IMG/VR virus record: IMGVR_UViG_3300050132_000139
Location: 1 to 33,435 of that record
Length of the DNA: 33,435 bases
Origin: a virus
Strand: one strand, 5' to 3'
The notes below the pieces were generated by a model. That model had not been told where the DNA came from. It saw only the letters and a program-made list of their open reading frames with translations, and made no database searches. Position numbers and translations under genes: made by a program. Below, piece after piece: positions 1-8,774 of the stretch (the first letter of the stretch is position 1; each line of letters starts with the position of its first letter).

Positions 1-126
1 GCTCAATAAAGTTGGCACGAATGAGGAATCCCGCAGATTGAGATACGTACAGGTTGAAGAATGTGGACAGGTCGGGTTCGGTGTATTCCGTAAGAGCGTA
101 CTCAGAAATAAAGATATGCCCCGAAG
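1..126. repeat. Contig-end repeat, left copy
   Basis: Identical to 33295-33420. Most simply an assembly overlap of a circular or circularly permuted genome, since the methyltransferase-like frame continues across it. Downstream of the repeat (127-141 versus 33421-33435) the two ends diverge. Confidence 0.9.
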
Positions 127-706
127 TAGGTGCCGAAGCGGTGTCATAGTTGAAGGACGCAGTATCATACGGAAGTGACACCGTGTACGACATCGTTTCG
201 AAGTACTTCTTGCTGAGGGCTTGGACTTCGGGTAGGTCAACCATATAATAAGTCCCGATGGTTCCCGTGAAGTAGCTTTGTAGGCAATGCCCAAGTCCTC
301 CGTAGAAAGGTCCAAATTCAACCACAGTTGAGCCTGAGAGGTTCCCGAAGGCATGGACCATCATTCCTACCGTCCCGGCATACCGAAGCGTCTCACCAGA
401 CATAGGACCGTATTTGGTATTGATAGTGTACATACTGCCTCCAAGAGTGTCATTCAACTTGAAGGAGGCATAAATGGATGCTAATGCAGCACTTAGAGCA
501 GACGATGCCGGGAGAGAAGCAGATAGTGATGCAGAAATGAAGTTGTAAGAGGCACTTAACGAAGTGAACCCGTAGGATGGCTCAGTTACTCCTACTGTCG
601 CTACAATGTCCATTGTGGATTTGAATTGGTCAAACCAGAATGGATTGTTGGTTGCCCGAACACAGGCATTTACAAATGGATTTATGCTGCCGCCGGACAC
701 CCACAT
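1..706 (-). CDS. Sugar O-methyltransferase-like protein, N-terminal part (gene spans the contig junction)
   Basis: The gene starts at ATG 706 behind a good ribosome site (GGAGGA, 6 bases upstream of the ATG); its start overlaps the previous stop as TAATG. It runs off the left end and continues in frame at 33294-33182, giving about 272 residues in all. Residues 1-60 are loosely structured, followed by a short Ser/Ala-rich stretch (SLSASLPASSALSAAL). Then come features of SAM-dependent 'putative sugar O-methyltransferases': LNDTLGG, SGETLRY, a glycine-rich SAM loop VVEFGPFYGG, the acidic VDLPEVQALSKKYF and a late FISEYALTEY. The assignment rests on remembered family motifs, not a search. The substrate is unknown; its place between tail-tip and fibre genes suggests glycan methylation of host surface or virion, which is inference. 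Confidence 0.66.
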   Translation of the reverse strand, partial: MWVSGGSINPFVNACVRATNNPFWFDQFKSTMDIVATVGVTEPSYGFTSLSASYNFISASLSASLPASSALSAALASIYASFKLNDTLGGSMYTINTKYGPMSGETLRYAGTVGMMVHAFGNLSGSTVVEFGPFYGGLGHCLQSYFTGTIGTYYMVDLPEVQALSKKYFETMSYTVSLPYDTASFNYDTASAPTSGHIFISEYALTEYTEPDLSTFFNLYVSQSAGFLIRANFIE

Positions 707-1014
707 TATGTTTTTCCTCCGTTGAATGTTACAAGACGATTGAGAGTTTCTTGCCTATGTTTACACCCACTGCAACCACTCAAATGGGTGTGTAATATAG
801 CATCCGATATTTTCGCAATCGGTCTTGCCAAACGCTCGACAATATCACCTAACCCCCGTGGACTATCACGATATTTATTAACGAGTTGGGTATAATCCTC
901 GGGACTGATTACCAAAAATTCGCCTTCCACTTTTCCGTGGGACATTACGTCCTCAATGTAGTTCGGGGGGCGAGTGGAAGCCTGATGCTCAATTGTTTTG
1001 ATGAGTATTTTCAC
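706..1014 (-). CDS. Small conserved phage protein with C-x2-C motif
   Basis: This 102-residue protein has a GTG start at 1014; no in-frame ATG lies closer than residue 24. Its middle reads like an amphipathic region (VISPEDYTQLVNKYRDSPRGLGDIVERLARPIAKISDAI) and it ends with CSGCKHRQETLN, a C-x2-C-x2-R-x3-LN signature I recall from small proteins near tail genes of environmental phages. No enzymatic motif is visible and I give no function. Its stop overlaps the start of the methyltransferase-like gene (TAATG), implying translational coupling. Upstream it faces the divergent HNH gene at 1065, which separates it from the rest of the tail operon. Confidence 0.72.
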   Translation of the reverse strand: MKILIKTIEHQASTRPPNYIEDVMSHGKVEGEFLVISPEDYTQLVNKYRDSPRGLGDIVERLARPIAKISDAILHTHLSGCSGCKHRQETLNRLVTFNGGKT

Positions 1015-1026
1015 GGATATAATTAG

Positions 1027-1055
1027 TTGATTTGGGGTGACAAACTTGATACTAT
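1027..1055 (+). promoter_or_regulatory. Sigma70-like promoter directly in front of the HNH gene
   Basis: TTGATT at 1027-1032 and TACTAT at 1050-1055 are separated by 17 bases, a good match to -35/-10 consensus. The expected transcription start is about 1062, and the ATG of the HNH gene is at 1065, so the message would be leaderless or nearly so; no Shine-Dalgarno sequence precedes the ATG. This gives a plus-strand gene its own transcription inside a minus-strand late operon. Confidence 0.5.
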
Positions 1056-1064
1056 ATTGTCATT

Positions 1065-1598
1065 ATGTGGAAAAGAATATGTCCTAACTGCGGAAAAGAA
1101 TTGTTTTATAGTTGTGAATACGCTCTTAATAGAGCACTTCACAGAAATAATTTGTGTTATTGGTGTGCTAAAAAGGACTCCCGAACTCTCTCCGAAAGAT
1201 TTTGGTGTAAAGTTCAAAAACAAACGGAAGGATGTTGGATATGGACAGCTAATTGTAACCAAAAAGGATATGGGTTGTTTATTTTTAATAAACGCAATTA
1301 TAGTTCTCATCGTATCTCGTGGGAACTTCACAATGGTCCAATCCCAAAAGGAATGCAAGTTTGTCATCATTGTGATAATCCCCCGTGTGTAAATCCATCG
1401 CACCTTTTTCTGGGGAACCCCGAATCTAATACGCATGATGCTATCCAAAAAGATAGATTAAGTAAAAAGATACGGAATTCGGATGTAAAATTCATACGAC
1501 AAAGTTCATTGCCAAATTCTCGACTCTCCACAATGTTCAATACTACATCGGAATATATTCATAAAATACGTTGCCGTAAAAAAAGACAATTTGTGTAA
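1065..1598 (+). CDS. Free-standing HNH homing endonuclease (HNH_3 type) with zinc ribbon
   Basis: The 177-residue protein opens with a zinc ribbon: CPNC at residues 6-9 and CYWC about 21 residues later. It continues with the HNH_3 hallmarks: RFWCKV, GCWIWT, KGYGLF, SHRISWELHNGPIPKG, then the catalytic HHCDNPPCVNPSHLFLG and a following N and R-rich tail. The family makes site-specific DNA breaks and spreads by homing. It is the only plus-strand gene in the tail operon and lies tail-to-tail against the stop of the Cys-rich gene at 1599. The C-terminal region has a possible DNA-binding helix pair. Target site unknown. Confidence 0.9.
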   Translation: MWKRICPNCGKELFYSCEYALNRALHRNNLCYWCAKKDSRTLSERFWCKVQKQTEGCWIWTANCNQKGYGLFIFNKRNYSSHRISWELHNGPIPKGMQVCHHCDNPPCVNPSHLFLGNPESNTHDAIQKDRLSKKIRNSDVKFIRQSSLPNSRLSTMFNTTSEYIHKIRCRKKRQFV

Positions 1599-4500
1599 TC
1601 ACGGTGCAGGCACCACATCGGTAGGGCATCCAATTCCGTTATCAATATATGCTTGGGAAAATGACCCTGCATTGCAGACGCAATTTTCACGCAACAAAAG
1701 AGTAATCCAAGGCGTGGCATAGATATTTGGGTCGAGCGCATTATTGCCACAAATGTTACTTCCTTGTTCTGGAAAGATGAATAGAGGTTGCCCCGGTGGA
1801 TAGCACATGTTTCCTTTTGGACAAGCCCCACCAGCGAAATCTTTCGTAGTAAGGCATCCCATATACACTCCGTTCATGAGTGGAGGGGCACCCGTAGGAA
1901 CTTTGCATCTGGCTTCATATTGATTGCGAAGAGGATAATATTTGTGACAAGGAATTCCCAATTCAGAATCTCCCGAAACATCGGGTTGGCAGGAAGCGTC
2001 TTCTTCCCAAGAACAATTTGGGTCGCACTCATGGGTTTCAATTAAAGTGTAAGGGTCAGTAACTACTGAACATGCACAAGGAGGACTCACATACAAAGGG
2101 TCTTCCATTGTCTGGAATGGTATCATTTGAAGCATCGTAATATACACTCCATCACCATAAGTAAACCCTGATGGGATTGACCAGTAGTTTTTAGCATTGG
2201 TATTGAAAGTCTCTGAGTTGGGGCTAAAATATGCCACACTTGGACCACATGGACCATTGTATAGGCAAGTGTCAGTACAGGATGATGATATGATGTTCTG
2301 GTCAAATCCACAGGCAGCTTGGTTTGCTCGGGGTTCGGAAGGAGTTGCGGGAATGATGCCACAACTATCAGCGGGACCACTTGTGCAATCATATGGGATT
2401 CCCGTATTCCAAGCAATTTGTCCCATTACTCTTGTATATTCTCCTACGTCTCGGTAATTGTATTGCCAAGAACGGACGGTGAAATCACCTTTTGGTGTAG
2501 TGTCATTCCATTTCCAATCCGGACTGAATGGCGACCACATTTGACCTTTACCTGTATAAAGAGATTGACTGATACCATTTACCCCATTTAGTGCCACAGT
2601 TTGATTATCAATGACAGTAACCGTATGAGTTCCATTGATAACTGCAAGACTAGTACTACCACCAATTGAAACGGGGTCTCCACTTATCAAATAAGTTGGC
2701 TCTGACAACGAACAAGTCACTGGATTTTGATTGTTTGCAGAGGTTATATCAACTCTGCCACAGATGATAGAATTCATCTTGGGCCAGCGCATTTTATAGA
2801 CTACCCCGCTACCACAGTCGGGAATAGGTTGTTCAGGGAATAGCGAAGCACTTGCCATTCTGGGTTCAATAAGTGTAATCTGATACCCGCTATCAGTGGA
2901 ACCAGTCCACATACCATCAAGATTTCCAGTACCACATACCCACATAATATCTCCCGTAGATATGTCTGTCGGTTGACCTGTCGGTTCTAAAGTAAGCACT
3001 GTATCAGTAATACTTGAAATACAGCGATTACTGTATGACTCAGTAGGTTGCAATCTATCAGCCCCACAAGGTCGGAAATAGTTGAATGACTGTTTGGGGA
3101 ATATGACTTCGGCATATTTACATGCCCATATAACATCGTCATGACCTTGGTGAGAAGGAGCATCTAAATTACACGATGATGGTGATGTCCAAAAGAAATT
3201 ACTTCCTACAAAAGCTCCTTGAGGTACGTTATTGGCTTCGGGCACAGTAAGGAAGGCAGTTGCCCTTGGCACTCCACATTCAGTACTCCATGCTCCATAC
3301 CCCCGAAGATATATTTCCCAACATGCATCAACGTCATTGAAAAACATACAATTGCAGTAGTTGGGATGGTCAACGCACCATATTCTGTCAATCCCAATAG
3401 GTCCGGGTTTCCCAATGATGTTACCCGTGAAAAGGGAAGATGTTTGGCAGGCAGGAACATATGGTTCTCCCTCGCCTTCGTCGTGGTACACCACCGGCCC
3501 CATATTGATAAGGGCATCTTGTCTCCAAGGATACACGGTCTCGTCCCCGAAGGACCAATATGACATCAAATTTACGACTTCATCATAGACTTGCTTAATG
3601 GTGTATGGGTCTTGCAATGAACCCCCAGTCTCTTGATGATAAGTTTGGTCAAATGAAATAGAACCTATTCCCGTGGTGTCAAACGTCTGAGTATAATCCG
3701 TTTCGCCAAATCCCATGTGAAAATGCATTGTTTGAATCCACGTATAGCAATGGGTATCATTGGTGCAACCACCCCTTTGTGGTTTTGGGCCATAAGTGTA
3801 AAGGTCATAGGTTGAAGGAGTAATGACCATTTGAATTGCCAATTCGGTTGTTGAATCTAATGGGCCTCCACAACCCGCAGTACAGAGAGTAATGTCAACG
3901 TGCCATTCAATAGTCCAGCTTCCTAATCCATTTTTTGTTACAACATCGGGGGCGGCATATGACCCATAGGTTTTCAAATCCCCACACCATTGAGAAATCA
4001 ATGCCCCTGCATTTGAATTGACGGCTGGGAGCATTCCAAAAGCCGTGTCTGCATTTCCTTGAGCACATAAATCGGAATAGTCTCCCGAACAACCATGAGA
4101 CCCCGAACTACAGGACGCTGCAATTATGTTTCCGTAAATATCAATCGTGGTTGCCGCATCAGCATTTCCGCCCATTTCTGTGGAATGGTCAAAGGTGAAG
4201 GTCGTGCAACCAATTTCGGTTGGCTCGCCACAACCTTCGTCTCCACAAGTACATTCCGTGTATCCATCGGCACAGCAGAACTGAGTGCCCGTATCCACAG
4301 AATCGTAGGTGAAGACATCGGTATGGGTATTAAAATATGAAGTTGCCGAGACAGACCTATATTTCACGCTGTCCACGGAGCCAGTGTGAAGAAACTGATA
4401 GGTACATCCATCACAGCACCAATCCCAATCGTCGGGTATCTGATTGTCGGGAGAAGTATAGGAACGTTTTCCTATCCATGCTTTGTGGGCATACAAATTC

Positions 4501-4931
4501 TTGAATCCCAATTTGCGTGGTGGGCATTGGGATTGGGTGTCTTGACTCTGGCTGTAGCAATTGTGGAAATTACCCGTGGAGAACGACCCAGTGGGGCAAG
4601 GTTGGACTATACTGTCGTCTTGGGGCCAGCACCACACATTTCCATTGATGCCATCCCCACAGATGAAGTTTTGGGGAGGGTCACTGGCATAAGGAGAGCA
4701 GTTTGCTTCAAGTCCACCGCCGTTGGCAATCTCAAATGGGTCAATCCACTGAGGAAGATGAGATGCCGAGTAATTCAGCATCTTGGTGACGTTGTACTTT
4801 ATCTTGGGAAGGTCAGAGTTGGAGCCGCTGGAATCAGTCTGTACAGTCTCATAGCAACTCCCAAGAGTGGGAATAAGCACGCTTGAGGAAGTTTCTCCGC
4901 AAGGCAATCTGGTATTTGGACTGACACTCAT
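1599..4931 (-). CDS. Giant cysteine-rich tail-tip protein
   Basis: The 1110-residue ORF begins at ATG 4931, overlapping the previous stop (TAATG). By hand count it carries about 59 cysteines (5%), many in pairs or CxC/CxxC groups (WCCDGC, FCCADGYTECTCGDEGCGEP, YCNC, PPCAC, NCVC). Residue use is otherwise Gly/Ser/Thr/Asp-rich, typical of beta-rich structural proteins. No signal peptide or membrane segment is seen. By position, after tape measure and two tail proteins and before fibre-type genes, it should be a distal tail or hub protein. Whether the cysteines form disulfides after lysis or bind metal cannot be told. I do not recognise the family. Confidence 0.75.
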   Translation of the reverse strand: MSVSPNTRLPCGETSSSVLIPTLGSCYETVQTDSSGSNSDLPKIKYNVTKMLNYSASHLPQWIDPFEIANGGGLEANCSPYASDPPQNFICGDGINGNVWCWPQDDSIVQPCPTGSFSTGNFHNCYSQSQDTQSQCPPRKLGFKNLYAHKAWIGKRSYTSPDNQIPDDWDWCCDGCTYQFLHTGSVDSVKYRSVSATSYFNTHTDVFTYDSVDTGTQFCCADGYTECTCGDEGCGEPTEIGCTTFTFDHSTEMGGNADAATTIDIYGNIIAASCSSGSHGCSGDYSDLCAQGNADTAFGMLPAVNSNAGALISQWCGDLKTYGSYAAPDVVTKNGLGSWTIEWHVDITLCTAGCGGPLDSTTELAIQMVITPSTYDLYTYGPKPQRGGCTNDTHCYTWIQTMHFHMGFGETDYTQTFDTTGIGSISFDQTYHQETGGSLQDPYTIKQVYDEVVNLMSYWSFGDETVYPWRQDALINMGPVVYHDEGEGEPYVPACQTSSLFTGNIIGKPGPIGIDRIWCVDHPNYCNCMFFNDVDACWEIYLRGYGAWSTECGVPRATAFLTVPEANNVPQGAFVGSNFFWTSPSSCNLDAPSHQGHDDVIWACKYAEVIFPKQSFNYFRPCGADRLQPTESYSNRCISSITDTVLTLEPTGQPTDISTGDIMWVCGTGNLDGMWTGSTDSGYQITLIEPRMASASLFPEQPIPDCGSGVVYKMRWPKMNSIICGRVDITSANNQNPVTCSLSEPTYLISGDPVSIGGSTSLAVINGTHTVTVIDNQTVALNGVNGISQSLYTGKGQMWSPFSPDWKWNDTTPKGDFTVRSWQYNYRDVGEYTRVMGQIAWNTGIPYDCTSGPADSCGIIPATPSEPRANQAACGFDQNIISSSCTDTCLYNGPCGPSVAYFSPNSETFNTNAKNYWSIPSGFTYGDGVYITMLQMIPFQTMEDPLYVSPPCACSVVTDPYTLIETHECDPNCSWEEDASCQPDVSGDSELGIPCHKYYPLRNQYEARCKVPTGAPPLMNGVYMGCLTTKDFAGGACPKGNMCYPPGQPLFIFPEQGSNICGNNALDPNIYATPWITLLLRENCVCNAGSFSQAYIDNGIGCPTDVVPAP

Positions 4932-5785
4932 TATGGTACATTGGGAAAACTCCCCGTTGCGTTCATATACGACCCCGTTGGACGTTGAGCACTATCTATC
5001 ATGGTCGTCGTAATACTGCTGACGCCATTCAAGCAAGTGCGAACTGTCTGAGTAAGAGGAAGCAAGGATAGGAGTTCCCAATAGCGACCATTGAACCCCT
5101 TGAAATCTTTACCGTTGGATGCTGCCTGATTTGGTAATTCTGGCCACACCGGGAAATAGTTTACGTCAAAAAATCTCACACTATCCCCAACAAACGGTAT
5201 GACGGTCGGAGGTACTATGGGGGGCGGTAAAAAATAAGTCAGCCCCGCAAACAGGTTTGAGTTTATGTTGGTCGTGAATCCACCGTTTTGAATGGTGTCA
5301 TAGACTTCAAACATAGAAGGGATTGTGGAGCAACATCTGTAAACGCCGGGAATTGGTTTGACGTATAGCATAACAATGTTGTTGGTAGCTGTAGCATAGT
5401 TACCGATTAATAGCAATTGCCCTATGGCATAACTCCCCGCAACTACACTGGTGACAGGTGATGGGTTTGTTGCCATAGTTACGCCGGGGGAACGGGAATT
5501 TGCGGCGTTTTTCAAATCACCCCAAATGTAATCTTTTCCCGGCATTACTCGGACAACATCTCCCACGCTATATGACCCCGTTATATCCCATTCTCCTGTG
5601 TAAGTATCGGGATTTTGAAGGTATTTGTATTTTGAAGATAACTCCAAAAACGTGCCTCCAAAATTGGAATCGCTAACAAAATCACTATTGGGATAAACGG
5701 CATTTTGACGAACAGTATCTTTGACTGCATTGCCCCAATAACTGAACGGGTCGTTCGTTGGCTTTAAGTCATTGATAAAATTCAT
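4931..5785 (-). CDS. Probable tail-tip or baseplate structural protein
   Basis: The 284-residue protein starts at ATG 5785, five bases after the upstream stop. The first ~60 residues are mixed helical; residues 60-90 contain YTGEWDITGSYSVGDVVRV, which resembles short carbohydrate-binding or spike-like modules of the 'WxxxxxYxxGDxV' kind, though this is only a resemblance. The rest is Gly/Ser/Thr/Pro-rich with a proline run (FLPPPIVPPTVIPF). Its stop overlaps the start of the Cys-rich protein gene, so the two are likely co-translated. Tail location is inferred from order. Confidence 0.65.
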   Translation of the reverse strand: MNFINDLKPTNDPFSYWGNAVKDTVRQNAVYPNSDFVSDSNFGGTFLELSSKYKYLQNPDTYTGEWDITGSYSVGDVVRVMPGKDYIWGDLKNAANSRSPGVTMATNPSPVTSVVAGSYAIGQLLLIGNYATATNNIVMLYVKPIPGVYRCCSTIPSMFEVYDTIQNGGFTTNINSNLFAGLTYFLPPPIVPPTVIPFVGDSVRFFDVNYFPVWPELPNQAASNGKDFKGFNGRYWELLSLLPLTQTVRTCLNGVSSITTTMIDSAQRPTGSYMNATGSFPNVP

Positions 5786-5790
5786 ACTGA

Positions 5791-6816
5791 TTATTCAAAT
5801 GGAGATACTTTGTCTTTGTATCCTGTAGGTTGAGATGGGTCTGGTTCCGACGCCGAGTTGATAAGATTGAATGGCGTGTACAACCCGTAAGCGCCAGCAC
5901 TCCAAGCAAAAAATTGCCATTGCTGTGTGGCCTGCACTTTATTCAGACTGATGGTCTGATATTCGGGTGGAGATTCCAACCATCCCACGAATGTCACAAT
6001 TCCGTTTTGGTCTTGTGAGTATCCATTGACATAAAGCGTTGCATTTGGGTTGCTGGCATTTTGCCAAACCGAACGAAACGCTCCCGTAGGAAACTGTGAG
6101 ATAATGAATGGAGGTATGTCTTGGAAGTTGTTTCCAGTTTTGGCGTATCTCTGAATCAATGCATCCGTTGTCAATAGCATTCCGTTGGCACTGTTATCCC
6201 ATGCCTGACCTGTCGTAGGGGTTGCGTTTGGATTGTAGGTGTTGCTAATAATGACACTTCTCTTCAATGTAGGGACGAAGATGTTTCTTCCTTCCACTCC
6301 TGACTTTTTGAGGTTGAATGCTATCAACGACGATAGATAAGGATACGTCGGGTCGGTCCCGACAATCTTAAACATATCATTCAGAGTCAACCTATCCTTT
6401 TTCATATTGTAATCTATGGCTATCTTTTCCTTGTAATTCAAATTACCAATGAAGGTTCTCTCAGCCGCCTCAAATATATTCTGTTTGACGGGGTGCTGAC
6501 TGTATTCCCATGTGGTCAGAGGTTGTGGTTCATTATCAATTGAATTGATGATGATGTCCACAGGGAATGTGATTGTGATTGTCCACAAATGTCCTCCTTG
6601 AATGCTGTATTCATATCCAAGCGTCTGACAAGATTTGGCAATATCGTTTACTTGTGCCTGAGTTCCTTTGTACACGGTTTGGCTCTCACCACCACTGCGT
6701 ACATTCCATCGTGATGTAGTTACACCTTGAACGGTGGCGTTCTTGATAATGCCTTGGAACACACTGTTATTCGGTGCTGTCCCCAACGTTTCGAGATTGT
6801 CTATTGGGCTGCTCAT
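5791..6816 (-). CDS. Probable distal tail protein
   Basis: This 341-residue ORF starts at ATG 6816, one base after the tape-measure stop. Its composition is beta-rich with WNVRSGGESQTVYKG near residues 38-52 and LWTITITFPVD about residue 100. The first gene after a tape measure is normally the distal tail protein in siphophages, which is the reason for the call; I recognise no family motif. A central stretch has KKDRLTLNDMFKIVG and VFVP-type beta strands. Confidence in it being a real structural gene is high, in the exact role low. Confidence 0.62.
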   Translation of the reverse strand: MSSPIDNLETLGTAPNNSVFQGIIKNATVQGVTTSRWNVRSGGESQTVYKGTQAQVNDIAKSCQTLGYEYSIQGGHLWTITITFPVDIIINSIDNEPQPLTTWEYSQHPVKQNIFEAAERTFIGNLNYKEKIAIDYNMKKDRLTLNDMFKIVGTDPTYPYLSSLIAFNLKKSGVEGRNIFVPTLKRSVIISNTYNPNATPTTGQAWDNSANGMLLTTDALIQRYAKTGNNFQDIPPFIISQFPTGAFRSVWQNASNPNATLYVNGYSQDQNGIVTFVGWLESPPEYQTISLNKVQATQQWQFFAWSAGAYGLYTPFNLINSASEPDPSQPTGYKDKVSPFE

Positions 6817-6817
6817 A

Positions 6818-8167
6818 TTACATTCCTGCTTCTCTCAATGCCGCCTGTTGAGCCGCATTGGGAGTCCATCCTTGCTTATTGGAAAAATCTTTCACGGTTG
6901 TACTCCTACCTATTGTCGGTGGAGTAGGAGTTTGCATAGCCGCAAGAGGACTATCAGCAGACATTCCCACACTCGGAGAAAGTTTGTTATCAATACTCGT
7001 CAGTAGTTGATTCGTTATTTTCTGTTCATTCAATTGATTTTGGGCTGCATTGAGACGATACGAAGTATCAACCCCGAGCAATCCTCCGATTCTAACCATT
7101 TCATTAGAAGCAATTCCCGAGCGAGTTAAAGCGGCAGCAACGATAGGCCCGTTTCCTCTATCTTTAGCATTCTTCTGGCTCTCAATAAGTTCATCTAATG
7201 GACTCTTTGACTTTTCGGCGGCAAACTCTTTCATCACCGCATTAAACACATCGGAATTTCCTCCCGAAAGTCGTTCGGCGTATTTACGGATGGCATCTTC
7301 ATAAACCTTCTGTTTCTCTTCGGGGGTGCCGTTTACCATGCCCACCAGTGTATTTTGTAGTGCCACATCAGCCCCGAATTGCTTAAGCATTCCAATATCT
7401 CCCAACCCCCGGTTGGAGCGTTCTGCCGAAGCAAGATTGGAGATATAATCGGCTTGTTTGCTATAGAACCCCGACGAAGATTTTCCTCCCCCAATATGCA
7501 ATAAGTCCATAACTCCGATAAGCCATTGACCGAATGGAACTATGGCGTGAAGAGTAAGAATAGAAATCTGCTCTTTCAATTCTTTGAATTGAGCAGTGAG
7601 TTCAATTACCTGTTTGATTTCCTCTTCGTTTATTCCAGACTCCGCTGGCCCCTGTAAAAGTTGTTCTCGTTTGTATAAAAAATCTGCTCCCGCCTTACCC
7701 ATAGATTCACGAAAAAACATCTGACTCTCGGTTAACCCTTTACCAACAGAGGCAGCAAGCGTCTTTCTCAGAGCAGTATCAAAATTGAAATTGGCAAAAT
7801 CTGATTCTGAAATACCAAATGCTTTCAATTTGGACATTTTGTCCGCATCCGTGTACGCATCCTTCATGTACTCTTGGAACTTTCCCGATGCTTGTACCAA
7901 ATTGCTTGCGCTTTTTCCTACCGATTCCATTATTCGGTTCAATTGAATGGCTCGGTCAAGAGATACCCCCAGTTCATCCGATGCTTTTTCCGCCTCTTTA
8001 GCAAACTCTACTGCGGAACTAATCATTTCCGAAAGGGCACCAATTCCGAGACCAGCCAACAAAGCACCTTTGAGTTCATTAACTTGCCCCATGATAGCAG
8101 CTATTCCCCGTTGGAATCCAACGCCATCAATTCCTACGCCAATTTTGATTTGAGGACTGCCTGCCAT
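6818..8167 (-). CDS. Short tape-measure protein
   Basis: The 449-residue protein has the layout of a tail tape measure. The N-terminus is IGVGIDGVGFQRGIAAIMGQVNELKGALLAGLGIGALSEMIS, a common 'D...F...l..i......' start followed by an Ala/Gly hydrophobic segment. Long amphipathic helices follow, with one hydrophobic stretch around residues 205-225 (ILTLHAIVPFGQWLIGVMDLL) and a disordered Ser/Pro/Thr C-terminal region. In this class the length sets tail length at roughly 1.5 angstrom per residue, so a tail of about 65-70 nm is expected. It directly follows the chaperone candidate. The start at 8167 sits one base after the upstream stop. Confidence 0.8.
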   Translation of the reverse strand: MAGSPQIKIGVGIDGVGFQRGIAAIMGQVNELKGALLAGLGIGALSEMISSAVEFAKEAEKASDELGVSLDRAIQLNRIMESVGKSASNLVQASGKFQEYMKDAYTDADKMSKLKAFGISESDFANFNFDTALRKTLAASVGKGLTESQMFFRESMGKAGADFLYKREQLLQGPAESGINEEEIKQVIELTAQFKELKEQISILTLHAIVPFGQWLIGVMDLLHIGGGKSSSGFYSKQADYISNLASAERSNRGLGDIGMLKQFGADVALQNTLVGMVNGTPEEKQKVYEDAIRKYAERLSGGNSDVFNAVMKEFAAEKSKSPLDELIESQKNAKDRGNGPIVAAALTRSGIASNEMVRIGGLLGVDTSYRLNAAQNQLNEQKITNQLLTSIDNKLSPSVGMSADSPLAAMQTPTPPTIGRSTTVKDFSNKQGWTPNAAQQAALREAGM

Positions 8168-8168
8168 A

Positions 8169-8774
8169 TTATGCTCCTACGGGTTCCTGTTTCATATTCT
8201 TCACCATCTCTAAATCTTCGTCGGTCATGATGGTGATTGCCCCACACTTTTCAAGATGCCGAAAGTAATCTTGAAGTGCTCGGGCAACAGAAACATTCAA
8301 CGCTTCCGATTGACTGTATCCCAATTCCGAAGTCAGGGTATTTAACACCGAATGCGTCCAGTGAGTCCCCGATTGCTCTCTCTTTTCGGACATTTCAAGT
8401 TCCCAATACTTTGGGATGATAACTCCGCTTTTGAGATACTCTTTGAACAGCGAAAATTTGGAAAACAAATCAAACCCTTTTTGTTTGGCTTGTTTTCGTA
8501 TTGATTTTCCCCATTTGTTTGTCCACGCCTTAAACTCTTCCCCATCGTTAATAAACTCAAGAAACTCTTCATAAGTCCTTGAGCAGATAGTAACCCCGAG
8601 AATAAGGTCGTCAATCCCACCCATTGTGTCGGGGTCTTCCGAAGAAAACCCACAACCAAATCTTTGCATGAGAAAGATATGCCCCAAACAAAGCGGCTTC
8701 AACTCCACACCCAAAACTACATACGGCTCGGGAATAAGTGCTTTGGTGTAGTTTTCCAGTTGATTGGATTTCAT
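8169..8774 (-). CDS. Probable tail assembly chaperone
   Basis: The 201-residue protein starts at ATG 8774 (SNQLENYTKALIPEP), chosen because it overlaps the tail-tube stop as TAATG; a longer reading upstream would run over the tail gene. It is charged and helical, with KPLCLGHIFLMQRF early and SQSEALNVSVARALQDYFRHLEKCGAI near the end. Its position between tail tube and tape measure is the classical chaperone slot (gpG/gpGT in lambda). I see no clear slippery sequence for a programmed frameshift, so this would be a single-frame version. Function is from position only. Confidence 0.6.
   Translation of the reverse strand: MKSNQLENYTKALIPEPYVVLGVELKPLCLGHIFLMQRFGCGFSSEDPDTMGGIDDLILGVTICSRTYEEFLEFINDGEEFKAWTNKWGKSIRKQAKQKGFDLFSKFSLFKEYLKSGVIIPKYWELEMSEKREQSGTHWTHSVLNTLTSELGYSQSEALNVSVARALQDYFRHLEKCGAITIMTDEDLEMVKNMKQEPVGA

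Noticed and set aside
1-126. True terminal repeat of a linear virion genome
   Set aside because: One gene reads in frame across the junction and the repeat is short, which fits an assembly overlap better; the sequence alone cannot exclude a real terminal redundancy.
1023-1448. 141-residue minus-strand ORF
   Set aside because: Antisense to the HNH gene, which has clear family motifs.
4386-4886. 166-residue plus-strand ORF
   Set aside because: Antisense to the Cys-rich tail protein, whose frame runs uninterrupted for 1110 codons.
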